From a virus, in the IMG/VR virus record IMGVR_UViG_3300007538_000190, positions 1-23,676 of that record: DNA of 23,676 nt, one strand, 5' to 3'. This document shows positions 15,172-23,006 of this stretch, piece by piece (position 1 is the first letter of the stretch; every line of letters begins with the position of its first letter). Position numbers and translations under genes: made by a program. A model generated the notes under the pieces. That model was not told the origin of the DNA. It saw only the letters and a program-made list of their open reading frames with translations, and ran no database searches.

Positions 15172-15843
15172 ATGGCAGTAGCACCATTAAATAAATTTAT
15201 AACTGTAGCAGTACCGGTTGCACCTGGAATTAATACTGTATATACAACTCCTGTTGGTGTAAGTGCTATTGTATTATATGCCGGAGTTTCAAATGTTGGT
15301 TTAGGAACGACTACTTCATATCCAACAGTAACGTTTACGCACCAAAGAAAATCCACGGGAACAAGAACATTTGGTAATACCAGAGATACGAGAATTGTAA
15401 AAGATATTGAGGTGCTACCGAATGATACATTGTTTCTTATTGATGGAAGATTAGTCTTAGAAAGAACTGCTGCTGTATCGGATTCATTGACTATTATTAG
15501 TGATCAGCATGGTGTCAGAGATATTCAGGGTGTTGAATATCATGCTCCTAATGGGGTAACTACTGTAACTACCACAACTCCTCATGGATTCCAAGTTGGT
15601 GATGAGATTACTATGGCAGATATTCAATTCACTTGTACGGGAGATGGATACGGAATAACCACAACGTTTTTCCCCTCACCACAGAGAAGTTTTACTGTAG
15701 ATGTATCAAATACTCCAACAACTTTTGAAGTAAATTCTGGTAAGAGTGTTGGCATTGCTCACAATCATGTTAGTGGAACAGGAAAAGTAGCACCCTTAAG
15801 ATTGGAATTAACCCTCAGTATTCTTGAAAATAGTCTTGCATAA
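15172..15843 (+). CDS. Tail-fibre-associated structural protein
   Basis: The 223-residue protein has two visible parts. Residues ~1-110 are beta-rich (LNKFITVAVPVAPGINTVYT, IVLYAGVSNVG, VKDIEVLPNDTLFLIDGRLV), like small receptor-side or capping domains. Residues ~128-215 contain TTTTPHGFQVGDEITMAD, a Gly/Phe-rich loop GYGITTTFFPSPQRSF, and TFEVNSGKSVGIAHNHVSG; a module of this kind recurs in cyanophage structural proteins. There is no enzyme motif. It lies one base after the beta-helix gene and two bases before the giant fibre gene, so the three are probably made together and assemble together, perhaps as a connector. The function is not known. Confidence 0.7.
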   Translation: MAVAPLNKFITVAVPVAPGINTVYTTPVGVSAIVLYAGVSNVGLGTTTSYPTVTFTHQRKSTGTRTFGNTRDTRIVKDIEVLPNDTLFLIDGRLVLERTAAVSDSLTIISDQHGVRDIQGVEYHAPNGVTTVTTTTPHGFQVGDEITMADIQFTCTGDGYGITTTFFPSPQRSFTVDVSNTPTTFEVNSGKSVGIAHNHVSGTGKVAPLRLELTLSILENSLA

Positions 15844-15845
15844 CA

Positions 15846-18800
15846 ATGGCAAAATATTTAAGCGGAAGAGTAAAAAGAAAAGAACAATCCAAAGTAGCAA
15901 TTTCTACGGATCGCTACCGTTATCTTGGACTTAATGAAACTGAACCAAATTTAGGTGATCCTCTTTCCGGGACATTTCAAGACACTCCACCTGCTGGTAC
16001 AAGATATCAAATAGTTTCCGTTGAAGGATATCCTGGAGAAAGATATTGGATTCCTGTTGAGGGTGGAATCATTCCAGGATCTATTACTGTCTATGATGAA
16101 TCTACTAAACTTGTTGGTAATATTAGTAGTATAACTCAACTCAATTTTATTGGTGCTGCTATAACTGCAACATCAGATTCATTTAAAGAAACAACATTAA
16201 CTTTAAGTGGCAATCATAGTTTTTCTGTTGGTTTAGGTATTACACAGGGTAACAATAATGTTACTGGTTTTGTAAAATATTCTACAACAACAGTTGGATA
16301 TGTTACTGTCACTAATGTTGAGGGATCGTTTGCTCAAAATGCAAGTGATGAAATTTATGAGGATGGAGTAACCACTGGATTAACCGTAGATTCTTTATCT
16401 TCGATTATTGAGACTGGAGTTAAAGCAGACATAACTGTTTCTCCACAATTCTTTTCTGAAAATAAAGAATTAATATTTAATGATAATGGGGAATTTAATG
16501 GTGCTAGTGTTTATTGGGATAAGTCTAATACACGATTAGGTATTAATAGTAGTGATCCTGCACATACTTTAGATGTTACAGGAGATATTGATGTAAGTGG
16601 TAGCATTAAAGTTGGAGCAACTATCTATGATAGTGATGGTGATCCAGGAACTGACGGGCAAATTCTTGCGAAGGGAGCAGGAAATCCTGGGACAATAGAT
16701 TGGGTTCGTTTGGAATCTATTATTACTGGTGCTGGTGGAACAATTGGTAATATTCAGTTTCATGGCACTACTGGATTGGTTCAGGGTGATGATGAATTAA
16801 ATTTCAATCCTTATAATGAGTTTATTGGTATTGGTACTAATGATCCGGCACAGAAGTTTCAAGTTGGAGTAGATGGAAAAAGATATACAACAAAGAAATT
16901 AACTTTAGATAGTGCTATAGGTGATAATTATAGTGCAGGAGATTTAGTTCAATTGAGAACGGCAGCTTCTCCATTTGGACTGCAGGATATATTTGGAACT
17001 CTTGTATATGATGTACCTTCTGCTGGAACAGCACTAACGGTTAGAAATAGTAATTACGAAACAAAAGGTACTCAATGGAGTTCTTTTACTGGTAATGGGT
17101 ATAGAATATACTTTAATAACACTCTTTTAGCTACTGGCAGGTATATAACTTCTGTTGCAAATGATGCCACCATACCAGAAACTACCTACGAGGGAGATGA
17201 TGTCTTTGTAGTTACTAGCACTGGTGATGTTGGTATTGGCACAGTAAATCCAAGGACAAAGAGAGATTCTACGACAGTTAATTTAGATGTTGTCGGTGAT
17301 GTTTTATTTAAAGGTGATAATAACTATGATCTTCACTGGGACAAGAGTGCTTATAGTTTAATACTTGATGATAATGCCAAGTTTGCTGCAGGCACTGACT
17401 CTGATTTAGAAATATATCATAATGGCACTACTGGATATATTGATAATAAGACTGGACATTTATATATTAGAAATGCTGGGTCAAATATTAATTCAAACAT
17501 TTATATTCAGGCAAGAAGTGGAGAAAATAGTATTATTTGTAACGATGATGCTGGCATAGATCTTTATTATAATAATAGTAGAAAAGCATATACAGATATC
17601 AGTGGTTTTCGTATAGATGGTAGATTATATGTTGATCACAGCACATCAGAGTTTCATGGAGATGTAAGATTTGATGGAAATACTGCTGGTCGTGATATTT
17701 ACTTTGATGTGAGTGAAAACTCTTTATATGCTTATGATAATGCAGAATTTCGTGTAGGGACAACTGCCGACCTACGAATTTACCATGATTCTACACTCAC
17801 CAAAACATATGTTGGGTTAGATTCTAGTGGTGGTAAGACATTAGACTTCGTTTCTTTTGATAATAATCTTGGCATAAGCACTGCCATGAGAGTGACACAT
17901 GTTAATAGTGGAGATAATTATAATACTTATGTAAATCTATACTATAATGGAGTTGAAAAATTAGAAGTAACGGAAAATGGTATTGATGTAACGGGTCATG
18001 TAGAAACCGATACATTAAATGTTTCTTCTGCATCAACTATTTCTAATATTAAGATTGGTGGTCTTGGTGGAAATCTTTCTAATACAATAGATACAACTTC
18101 TGGAAATTTAATTATTAATGCTCAAGGTGGTTCTAATACAATTGTTACTGATAGCGAACTGCAAATTAATAGTACTGAACCAACCACTGGTAATAATGAT
18201 GGTGCTTTAATTGTTGCTGGTGGTGTTCATATCAGAAGTGATTTGATATTATGTAATGATCCTGATATCGTGGATACTATTGACCCCGTTAAAGTTGGTA
18301 TTGCAACAAGAACTCCTGTTGATAGACTTCAAATAGGATCACGGAACGAATTTATACCAGTTGTAAATACAAATACTGGAGATCTTGCTGCTCCTGTTGG
18401 TGGTTTGGGTACCAATGAAATTACTGGAATCACAATATCTGGATCTGGTATTGTATTGGGACAAGAAGTAAAATCTGGATTCCATACAGTTGGCACGAAG
18501 ATTTCAAATATTGTTGGAAATACAATTATTGTTGATACTTATGCAACTAATACTGTAGCACAAACTAATGTTCCTATTACTTTTGGTATAAGAAATGATA
18601 GTGCTGTTATTGCTATTGGACAAACCGGTTCTGTTGGAATAGGCACTACAAGTGCCGAAGCAAAATTAGATGTTCGTGGTAATTTACAAGTTACTGGAAT
18701 TGCATCAGTCAGTGAAACTATAAAAGTTGGTGCGGCTGTAACGATTTCATCAAGTGGAGATACATTCATATCTGGTATCACATCTGTAGGCACTGGTGTG

Positions 18801-21800
18801 ACCATTACTCCATCTAATGGAGGTATTGCCGTCACCGGAATTATAACAGCAACTGGTGGATTTATTGGCACAGTTAATAGTAGTGATATTGTTGGTGATA
18901 TAACAGCAACTAATATTAATGTTACCGAAGAAAGTACTGATGCCGAGTGTAATATAGTTTTTGTAACCGCATCTAATGGAATTCTTCCACCAAAAACTAA
19001 TGCCAACTTAACTTATGATTCAAGTACTGGAAAATTGCAATCTGCTAGTTTTGAGGGTGATGGATCTTTACTGACTGGTGTTATTGGTGTAGGCACTGGC
19101 GTTGAACTTCAATCAAATGGAACTTCGGTTGGAGCTGCAGCAACAATTAATTTTAGTGGAGGATTTAATGTATTACTTTCTACTTCAAGTGGTGTTGCGA
19201 CAGTAACTCCAACAGCAACGGATAGAAGTGTTTTCTCTCATTATTCTGATTATGCAAGTCATAGTGAAACATCAAATTATGCATACGGTATTGTAGGTAT
19301 TGCAAACACTTCTTACAATGAAGTAGGAATACTTACTGCAAATTCATCTTCTGCAGATAGTTTTGGATGGTCAGTAGCAACCAGTGCTGATGGCAAGACT
19401 ATTGTTGTTGGAGATCGCTTTGGTGATGGTAATGCAACAGATTCAGGCGCAGTTTATGTCTTTGATCGTGAAGGAAATACCTATAGTCAAGTAGGTGTCT
19501 TGACAGGTTCTTATTCTACCGATAATTATGATAATTTTGGACAAGCAGTAGCAACCAGTGCCGATGGTAAGACCATTGTTGTTGGTGCTTTTGATGATGA
19601 AACTTCTGGCACTACTGGTTATGGTCTTGTTTATGTTTATGATCGTGTTGGAAATGACTTTAATGAAGTAGCAATTTTAACTGGTTCTTATGCCACCGAA
19701 TCTTTTGATTACTTTGGATGGTCAGTAGCAACCAGTGCCGATGGTAATACTATTATTGTTGGTGCTTATGGTGATGAAACTTCTGGCACTACTGGTCATG
19801 GTCTTGTTTATGTTTATGATCGTGTTGGAAATGACTTTAATGAAGTAGCAATTTTAACAGCATCTGATCAAGGTGCAGGTGATTCTTTTGGACAGGATGT
19901 TGCATGTAGTGTTGATGGTAAGACTATTGTTGTTGGTGCTGGTGGTCATGACGATCTTTCGGGACATACATCTTCAGGCGCAGTTTATGTCTTTGATCGT
20001 GTTGGAGATGATTTTAATGAAGTAGGAATTTTAACAGCATTTGACAGTAATAATTACTACTTTTTTGGAAATGAAGTAGCAACTAGTGCTGATGGCAAAA
20101 CTATTTTTGTTGGTAGAAGTTCTATTTCTGCTAATCAACCTGGTGCTGTTTATGTTTATGATCGTGTTGAAAATGACTTTAATCAAGTAGGAATTTTAAC
20201 AGGTTTTTATGCCGATGATGATGATCAATTTGGGATCTCTGTGGCATGTAGTGCCGATGGTAAGACGATTATTGTAGGAGCTCAAAGTGATGAGTATCCT
20301 GGTTCTGGCAATGGTTCTGGTCTCGTTTATGTTTTTAATCGTCAGGGAAACAACTTTAATGAAGTAGGAATTCTCACCGGATCTTATGCTTCTAATACTG
20401 GTGATTATTTTGGACATTCTGTAGCAACCAGTGCCGATGGTAAGACCATTATCGTTGGTGCTTACAATGATGAGATTAATAGTGAACAAGGTCTTGTTTA
20501 TGTTTTCGATCAAAATGTAAATACAAAATCACTTTTAAGGACTATAGATGAAAAAAATATAATTATAGAATCTAATTTAACAGTAACGGGTGATATTAAA
20601 GGAACTGCAGATAATGCCGATAGAAGTATTTTCTCTTCCTATTCCGATTATGCAAGTCATAGTGAAACATCAAATGGATCTTATAATCTTGTAGGTATTG
20701 GATCAACTTATATTGAAGTAGGTGCTATAGAACTTGATAATCCTAACTCTAACGATGAATTTGGACACACAGTAGCAACCAGTGCTGATGGTAAGACCAT
20801 TATCGTTGGTGCTCCCGATCATGATACTAATTCATTATCAAATGTAGGTGCAGTTTATGTCTTTGATCGTGAAGGAAATACTTATAGTCAAGTAGGTTTC
20901 TTTACTGGTTCTTATGCTACCAGTAGCAGCGATTATTTTGGACAAGAAATTGCATGTAGTGCCGATGGTAAAACCATAGTTGTTGGCAACCAATATAGTG
21001 AATTACCAGGATCGGAGTCGAATAGTGGACTTGTTTATGTCTTTGATCGTGTTGGAAATGATTTTAATGAAGTCGGTATCTTAACCGGTTCTTATGCTTC
21101 TCAAAATAGTGATAATTTTGGATCGTCAGTAGCAACCAGTGCCGATGGTAAGACTATTGTTGTTGGTGCTCTTCTGGATGAGAAGGGTGTTGATAGTGTT
21201 GATGGCGGAGGTGTAGTTTATGTCTTTGATCGTGTTGGAAATGATTTTAATGAAGTAGGTATTCTAACAGTATCAAGTGGTGCATTTGTTTTTGATTATT
21301 TTGGATATTCTGTAGCAACCAGTGCCGATGGTAAGACTATTGCTGTTGGTGCGTATGGTGATGAAAGTGGCGTAACAGTAACTGATGTAGGTGCAATTTA
21401 TGTCTTTGATCGTGTTGGAAATGATTTTAATCAAGTAGGTATTCTAACAGCATCTTACGATACCGTGCGCTATGACTTTGGACGCGAAGTAGCAATCAGT
21501 GCCGATGGTAAGACTATTATTGGTAGTGCTTATTATGAGTCTGGGACCGGTGATCCTACTAAAGGCACTGTTCATGTCTTTGATCGTGTTGGAAATGATT
21601 TTAATGAAGTAGGTATTCTAACAGCAGGAACTGAATATGCTGATAATCATGATTATTTTGGATGGTCAGTTGCATGTAGTGCCGATGGTAAGACTATTTT
21701 TGTTGGTGCTCCCAATGATGAATATTCATCTACTTTTACTACTGGCATTGTTCATGTTTTTAATCGTCAGGGAAATAACTTTAATAAAGTAGGTATTATA

Positions 21801-22376
21801 ACCGGTTCTTATGCTACTAATCTTGCTGATAAATTTGGATACGCAGTGGCATGTAGTGCAGATGGTAAGTCTGTTATTGCTTCTGCTCTCAATGATGAGA
21901 TTGGAGGTACTAGTGCTGCCGGTGTCGTTTATGTCTTCGATCAAACAACAGTTGCCAGAGATGCAATTACGGCAACAGATACTGGTGTTTTAATTACCGG
22001 AGATCTCAATGTAACTGGTGATATTACTGCATTCTATACTTCTGATGAAAGATTAAAGGATAATATCACTCCAATTGATGATCCTTTGGCAAAGGTAATA
22101 TCAATTAGTGGTAACACATTCGATTGGAATCAAAATTCCAATAAGTCTGGTCATGATGTTGGTGTTATTGCACAAGAAATAAAAGAAATTCTGCCAGAAG
22201 CTGTTACTGAAAGAGATAATGGGTATCTTGCGGTTGATTATTATAAAGTAATTCCTCTCCTAATTGAGGCAATCAAGGAACTTTCTGAAGATAGAAATAT
22301 CATAACTTCTAAAAACGGAGTTAAGTATCGTTTCGTTGTTGACGATGATGGAAACCTATCAACTGAGAAGGTCTAG
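15846..22376 (+). CDS. Giant tail fibre with twin FG-GAP propellers and S74 chaperone
   Basis: The 2176-residue protein begins with a probable attachment segment (MAKYLSGRVKRKEQS, then RYQIVSVEGYPGERYWIPV). Residues ~200-1130 are fibre shaft with recurring VGIGTTxPxxxLDVxG-type motifs and GALIVAGGVHI. Two arrays of seven repeats follow, at ~1160-1555 and ~1625-2035. Each repeat has FGxSVATSADGKTIVVGA then GxVYVFDRVGNDFNEVGILT, the FG-GAP type that forms seven-bladed propellers. The C-terminal 111 residues are an S74 intramolecular chaperone: SDERLKDNI with S2066 and K2071 spaced as the cleaving Ser-Lys pair, then GVIAQEIKEILPEAV and DYYKVIPLLIEAIKEL. The chaperone trimerises the fibre and then cuts itself off. 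Fibre role and S74 are firm; receptor binding by the propellers is inferred. Confidence 0.9.
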   Translation: MAKYLSGRVKRKEQSKVAISTDRYRYLGLNETEPNLGDPLSGTFQDTPPAGTRYQIVSVEGYPGERYWIPVEGGIIPGSITVYDESTKLVGNISSITQLNFIGAAITATSDSFKETTLTLSGNHSFSVGLGITQGNNNVTGFVKYSTTTVGYVTVTNVEGSFAQNASDEIYEDGVTTGLTVDSLSSIIETGVKADITVSPQFFSENKELIFNDNGEFNGASVYWDKSNTRLGINSSDPAHTLDVTGDIDVSGSIKVGATIYDSDGDPGTDGQILAKGAGNPGTIDWVRLESIITGAGGTIGNIQFHGTTGLVQGDDELNFNPYNEFIGIGTNDPAQKFQVGVDGKRYTTKKLTLDSAIGDNYSAGDLVQLRTAASPFGLQDIFGTLVYDVPSAGTALTVRNSNYETKGTQWSSFTGNGYRIYFNNTLLATGRYITSVANDATIPETTYEGDDVFVVTSTGDVGIGTVNPRTKRDSTTVNLDVVGDVLFKGDNNYDLHWDKSAYSLILDDNAKFAAGTDSDLEIYHNGTTGYIDNKTGHLYIRNAGSNINSNIYIQARSGENSIICNDDAGIDLYYNNSRKAYTDISGFRIDGRLYVDHSTSEFHGDVRFDGNTAGRDIYFDVSENSLYAYDNAEFRVGTTADLRIYHDSTLTKTYVGLDSSGGKTLDFVSFDNNLGISTAMRVTHVNSGDNYNTYVNLYYNGVEKLEVTENGIDVTGHVETDTLNVSSASTISNIKIGGLGGNLSNTIDTTSGNLIINAQGGSNTIVTDSELQINSTEPTTGNNDGALIVAGGVHIRSDLILCNDPDIVDTIDPVKVGIATRTPVDRLQIGSRNEFIPVVNTNTGDLAAPVGGLGTNEITGITISGSGIVLGQEVKSGFHTVGTKISNIVGNTIIVDTYATNTVAQTNVPITFGIRNDSAVIAIGQTGSVGIGTTSAEAKLDVRGNLQVTGIASVSETIKVGAAVTISSSGDTFISGITSVGTGVTITPSNGGIAVTGIITATGGFIGTVNSSDIVGDITATNINVTEESTDAECNIVFVTASNGILPPKTNANLTYDSSTGKLQSASFEGDGSLLTGVIGVGTGVELQSNGTSVGAAATINFSGGFNVLLSTSSGVATVTPTATDRSVFSHYSDYASHSETSNYAYGIVGIANTSYNEVGILTANSSSADSFGWSVATSADGKTIVVGDRFGDGNATDSGAVYVFDREGNTYSQVGVLTGSYSTDNYDNFGQAVATSADGKTIVVGAFDDETSGTTGYGLVYVYDRVGNDFNEVAILTGSYATESFDYFGWSVATSADGNTIIVGAYGDETSGTTGHGLVYVYDRVGNDFNEVAILTASDQGAGDSFGQDVACSVDGKTIVVGAGGHDDLSGHTSSGAVYVFDRVGDDFNEVGILTAFDSNNYYFFGNEVATSADGKTIFVGRSSISANQPGAVYVYDRVENDFNQVGILTGFYADDDDQFGISVACSADGKTIIVGAQSDEYPGSGNGSGLVYVFNRQGNNFNEVGILTGSYASNTGDYFGHSVATSADGKTIIVGAYNDEINSEQGLVYVFDQNVNTKSLLRTIDEKNIIIESNLTVTGDIKGTADNADRSIFSSYSDYASHSETSNGSYNLVGIGSTYIEVGAIELDNPNSNDEFGHTVATSADGKTIIVGAPDHDTNSLSNVGAVYVFDREGNTYSQVGFFTGSYATSSSDYFGQEIACSADGKTIVVGNQYSELPGSESNSGLVYVFDRVGNDFNEVGILTGSYASQNSDNFGSSVATSADGKTIVVGALLDEKGVDSVDGGGVVYVFDRVGNDFNEVGILTVSSGAFVFDYFGYSVATSADGKTIAVGAYGDESGVTVTDVGAIYVFDRVGNDFNQVGILTASYDTVRYDFGREVAISADGKTIIGSAYYESGTGDPTKGTVHVFDRVGNDFNEVGILTAGTEYADNHDYFGWSVACSADGKTIFVGAPNDEYSSTFTTGIVHVFNRQGNNFNKVGIITGSYATNLADKFGYAVACSADGKSVIASALNDEIGGTSAAGVVYVFDQTTVARDAITATDTGVLITGDLNVTGDITAFYTSDERLKDNITPIDDPLAKVISISGNTFDWNQNSNKSGHDVGVIAQEIKEILPEAVTERDNGYLAVDYYKVIPLLIEAIKELSEDRNIITSKNGVKYRFVVDDDGNLSTEKV
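19221..20618 (+). repeat. First copy of linker plus seven-blade propeller module
   Basis: The copy starts with a DRSVFSHYSDYASHSETSN linker and contains seven blade cores, beginning at 19374, 19548, 19725, 19899, 20076, 20241 and 20421 (period 165-180 bases). The next module starts exactly 1398 bases (466 codons) later. Confidence 0.9.
20619..21960 (+). repeat. Second copy of linker plus seven-blade propeller module
   Basis: The copy starts with DRSIFSSYSDYASHSETSN and contains seven blade cores, beginning at 20772, 20949, 21129, 21312, 21489, 21669 and 21846. Both copies end with VYVFDQ. The end coordinate is approximate. Confidence 0.88.
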
Positions 22377-22403
22377 GACACTCACCCGACTGGCACACAC
22401 CCC

Positions 22404-22432
22404 TTGACCACCCGGTCCAGATGCCCTATAAT
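22404..22432 (+). promoter_or_regulatory. Strong sigma70-type promoter after the fibre gene
   Basis: TTGACC at 22404-22409 and TATAAT at 22427-22432 are separated by 17 bases. It lies in the gap after the fibre gene and would start transcription near 22439, shortly before the 64-residue gene. Confidence 0.85.
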
Positions 22433-22455
22433 ATGGGGGTAATCAACGGAACAGC

Positions 22456-22650
22456 ATGAACGAGTACGTCAAAGGCATTGTGATCGACATTTGCTCTCGC
22501 TCTTTCCTTCTGCTCAGCAGCGAAGGAGATGAGAAGTTCGTAGAGTGCGATACTGTCGATCAATTTATGAATGTCCTCGAAGTTGTAACTGCCAATTTGG
22601 AAGAAGATCAGATCGAATATGCAGACCTTGCAATTTGCCAAAAGGTGTGA
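22456..22650 (+). CDS. Small conserved-type phage protein, function unknown
   Basis: The 64-residue protein (MNEYVKGIVIDICSRSFLLL...) has a beta-strand-rich first half with SSEGDEKFVECDTVDQFMNV, then an acidic helix (VVTANLEEDQIEYADLAI). I recognise no family. It lies 24 bases behind a near-consensus sigma70 promoter and has a base composition richer in G+C than the fibre gene, which supports a real, independently expressed small gene. It is followed after 26 bases by the Phd-like gene; no toxin features (catalytic residues or RelE/Doc motifs) are visible, so I do not propose a toxin-antitoxin pair. The ribosome binding site is weak. Confidence 0.72.
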   Translation: MNEYVKGIVIDICSRSFLLLSSEGDEKFVECDTVDQFMNVLEVVTANLEEDQIEYADLAICQKV

Positions 22651-22656
22651 TATACT
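22628..22656 (+). promoter_or_regulatory. Possible sigma70 promoter before the Phd-like gene
   Basis: TTGCAA (22628-22633) and TATACT (22651-22656) are spaced by 17 bases and lie at the end of the 64-residue gene. The -10 box matches 5 of 6 and the -35 box 4 of 6 consensus bases. Confidence 0.4.
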
Positions 22657-22660
22657 TAAC

Positions 22661-22667
22661 CTAAATA
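22661..22667 (+). promoter_or_regulatory. Possible late-promoter element before the Phd-like gene
   Basis: CTAAATA lies 9 bases before the ATG at 22677. The leader would be only a few bases, so this may be a chance match despite agreeing with the motif at the other late-type sites. Confidence 0.3.
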
Positions 22668-22676
22668 AACTCAACG

Positions 22677-22844
22677 ATGAAAATCTACACTGTGGATCAC
22701 TGGCAAGAACATTGGGACGAACTGATCTCCAGAGTTGAAGGTGGAGAGCAAATAGGGATCTCAAACGGAGATAATATAGCAGTCATGATACCAGCAGACG
22801 ACGAACTTATACGAATATACACGGAACATAACGAAGGGTCTTGA
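22677..22844 (+). CDS. Phd/YefM-like antitoxin-type small protein
   Basis: The 55-residue protein reads MKIYTVDHWQEHWDELISRV, then EGGEQIGISNGDNIAVMIPA and a DDELIRIYTEH end. It follows the N-terminal Phd/YefM layout: a first strand, a helix with a WxELxxRVExGE pattern, then a strand pair with I-x-N/R-G-x-x-x-A-V-M-I-P. In that family the N-terminal domain binds operator DNA and the C-terminal part holds the toxin. Here only ~12 residues follow the domain, so toxin binding by a classical tail is doubtful. No toxin gene is adjacent. It may be an autoregulator, a transcription factor, or a decoy that neutralises or represses a host toxin system; these are inferences. Its stop codon lies inside the -35 box of the tRNA promoter. 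The family call is moderately sure. Confidence 0.7.
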   Translation: MKIYTVDHWQEHWDELISRVEGGEQIGISNGDNIAVMIPADDELIRIYTEHNEGS

Positions 22845-22870
22845 CAACAGCATCTCAGGTCTGCTATAAT
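22841..22870 (+). promoter_or_regulatory. Strong sigma70-type promoter for tRNA-Ile
   Basis: Consensus TTGACA (22841-22846) and consensus TATAAT (22865-22870) with an 18-base spacer. The -35 box overlaps the stop codon of the Phd-like gene. The tRNA starts 15 bases after the -10 box, so little 5' trimming would be needed. Confidence 0.88.
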
Positions 22871-22885
22871 TGACCTGAACCCAAT

Positions 22886-22957
22886 GGGAATATAGCTTAA
22901 TGGTTAGAGCGGCCTGCTTATAACGGGTTAGTCTGGGTTCAACTCCCAGTATTCCTA
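22886..22957 (+). tRNA. tRNA-Ile (anticodon UAU)
   Basis: The 72-base sequence folds as a full cloverleaf: acceptor GGGAATA/TATTCCT with a G-U first pair, D arm GCTT/GAGC, anticodon stem GCCTG/CGGGT with loop CTTATAA, a four-base variable region, T arm CTGGG/CCCAG with loop TTCAACT, and discriminator A. The anticodon TAT reads AUA. Bacteria usually read AUA with a lysidine-modified CAU tRNA, so a directly encoded UAU is a less usual choice. The 3' CCA is not encoded. AUA is frequent in the structural genes of this window. Confidence 0.93.
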
Positions 22958-22963
22958 TTAACT

Positions 22964-23000
22964 CATAACTTTTCTAAATAGTTATGTAAATATTCATAAC
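22964..23000 (+). repeat. Alternating inverted repeats CATAAC/GTTATG/CATAAC
   Basis: CATAAC (22964-22969), GTTATG (22981-22986) and CATAAC (22995-23000) can pair in two mutually exclusive ways. The first hairpin would enclose the CTAAATA element; the second would form in the leader just before the HNH start codon. Confidence 0.6.
22974..22980 (+). promoter_or_regulatory. Late-promoter-like element for the HNH gene
   Basis: CTAAATA lies 26 bases before the ATG at 23007; transcription near 22986 would leave a ~20-base leader. It is placed between tRNA-Ile and the endonuclease gene, where a separate promoter is expected. Confidence 0.5.
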
Positions 23001-23006
23001 ACCATT

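Noticed and set aside
18539-19006. Minus-strand frame of 155 codons opposite the fibre gene
   Set aside because: The translation is Val/Pro/Thr/Ile-rich as expected from the reverse of a Gly/Thr/Val repeat region; no start signal and no family pattern.
19374-21890. Regular ~177-base repeats as a CRISPR-like or other non-coding array
   Set aside because: The repeats stay in one reading frame, vary at third positions and encode propeller blades; unit length is far too long for CRISPR.
22404-22420. Short GACC/GGTC inverted repeat within the first small-gene promoter as an operator
   Set aside because: Four base pairs with a four-base loop is too short to separate from chance, and no matching site occurs at the other promoters.
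22426-22764. Minus-strand frame of 112 codons in the small-gene island
   Set aside because: It is antisense to two supported small genes and to the promoter at 22404-22432; its translation is not recognisable.
22456-22844. Toxin-antitoxin pair formed by the two small genes
   Set aside because: The 64-residue protein shows no toxin motif, and each gene appears to have its own promoter; the Phd-like protein is treated as an orphan.
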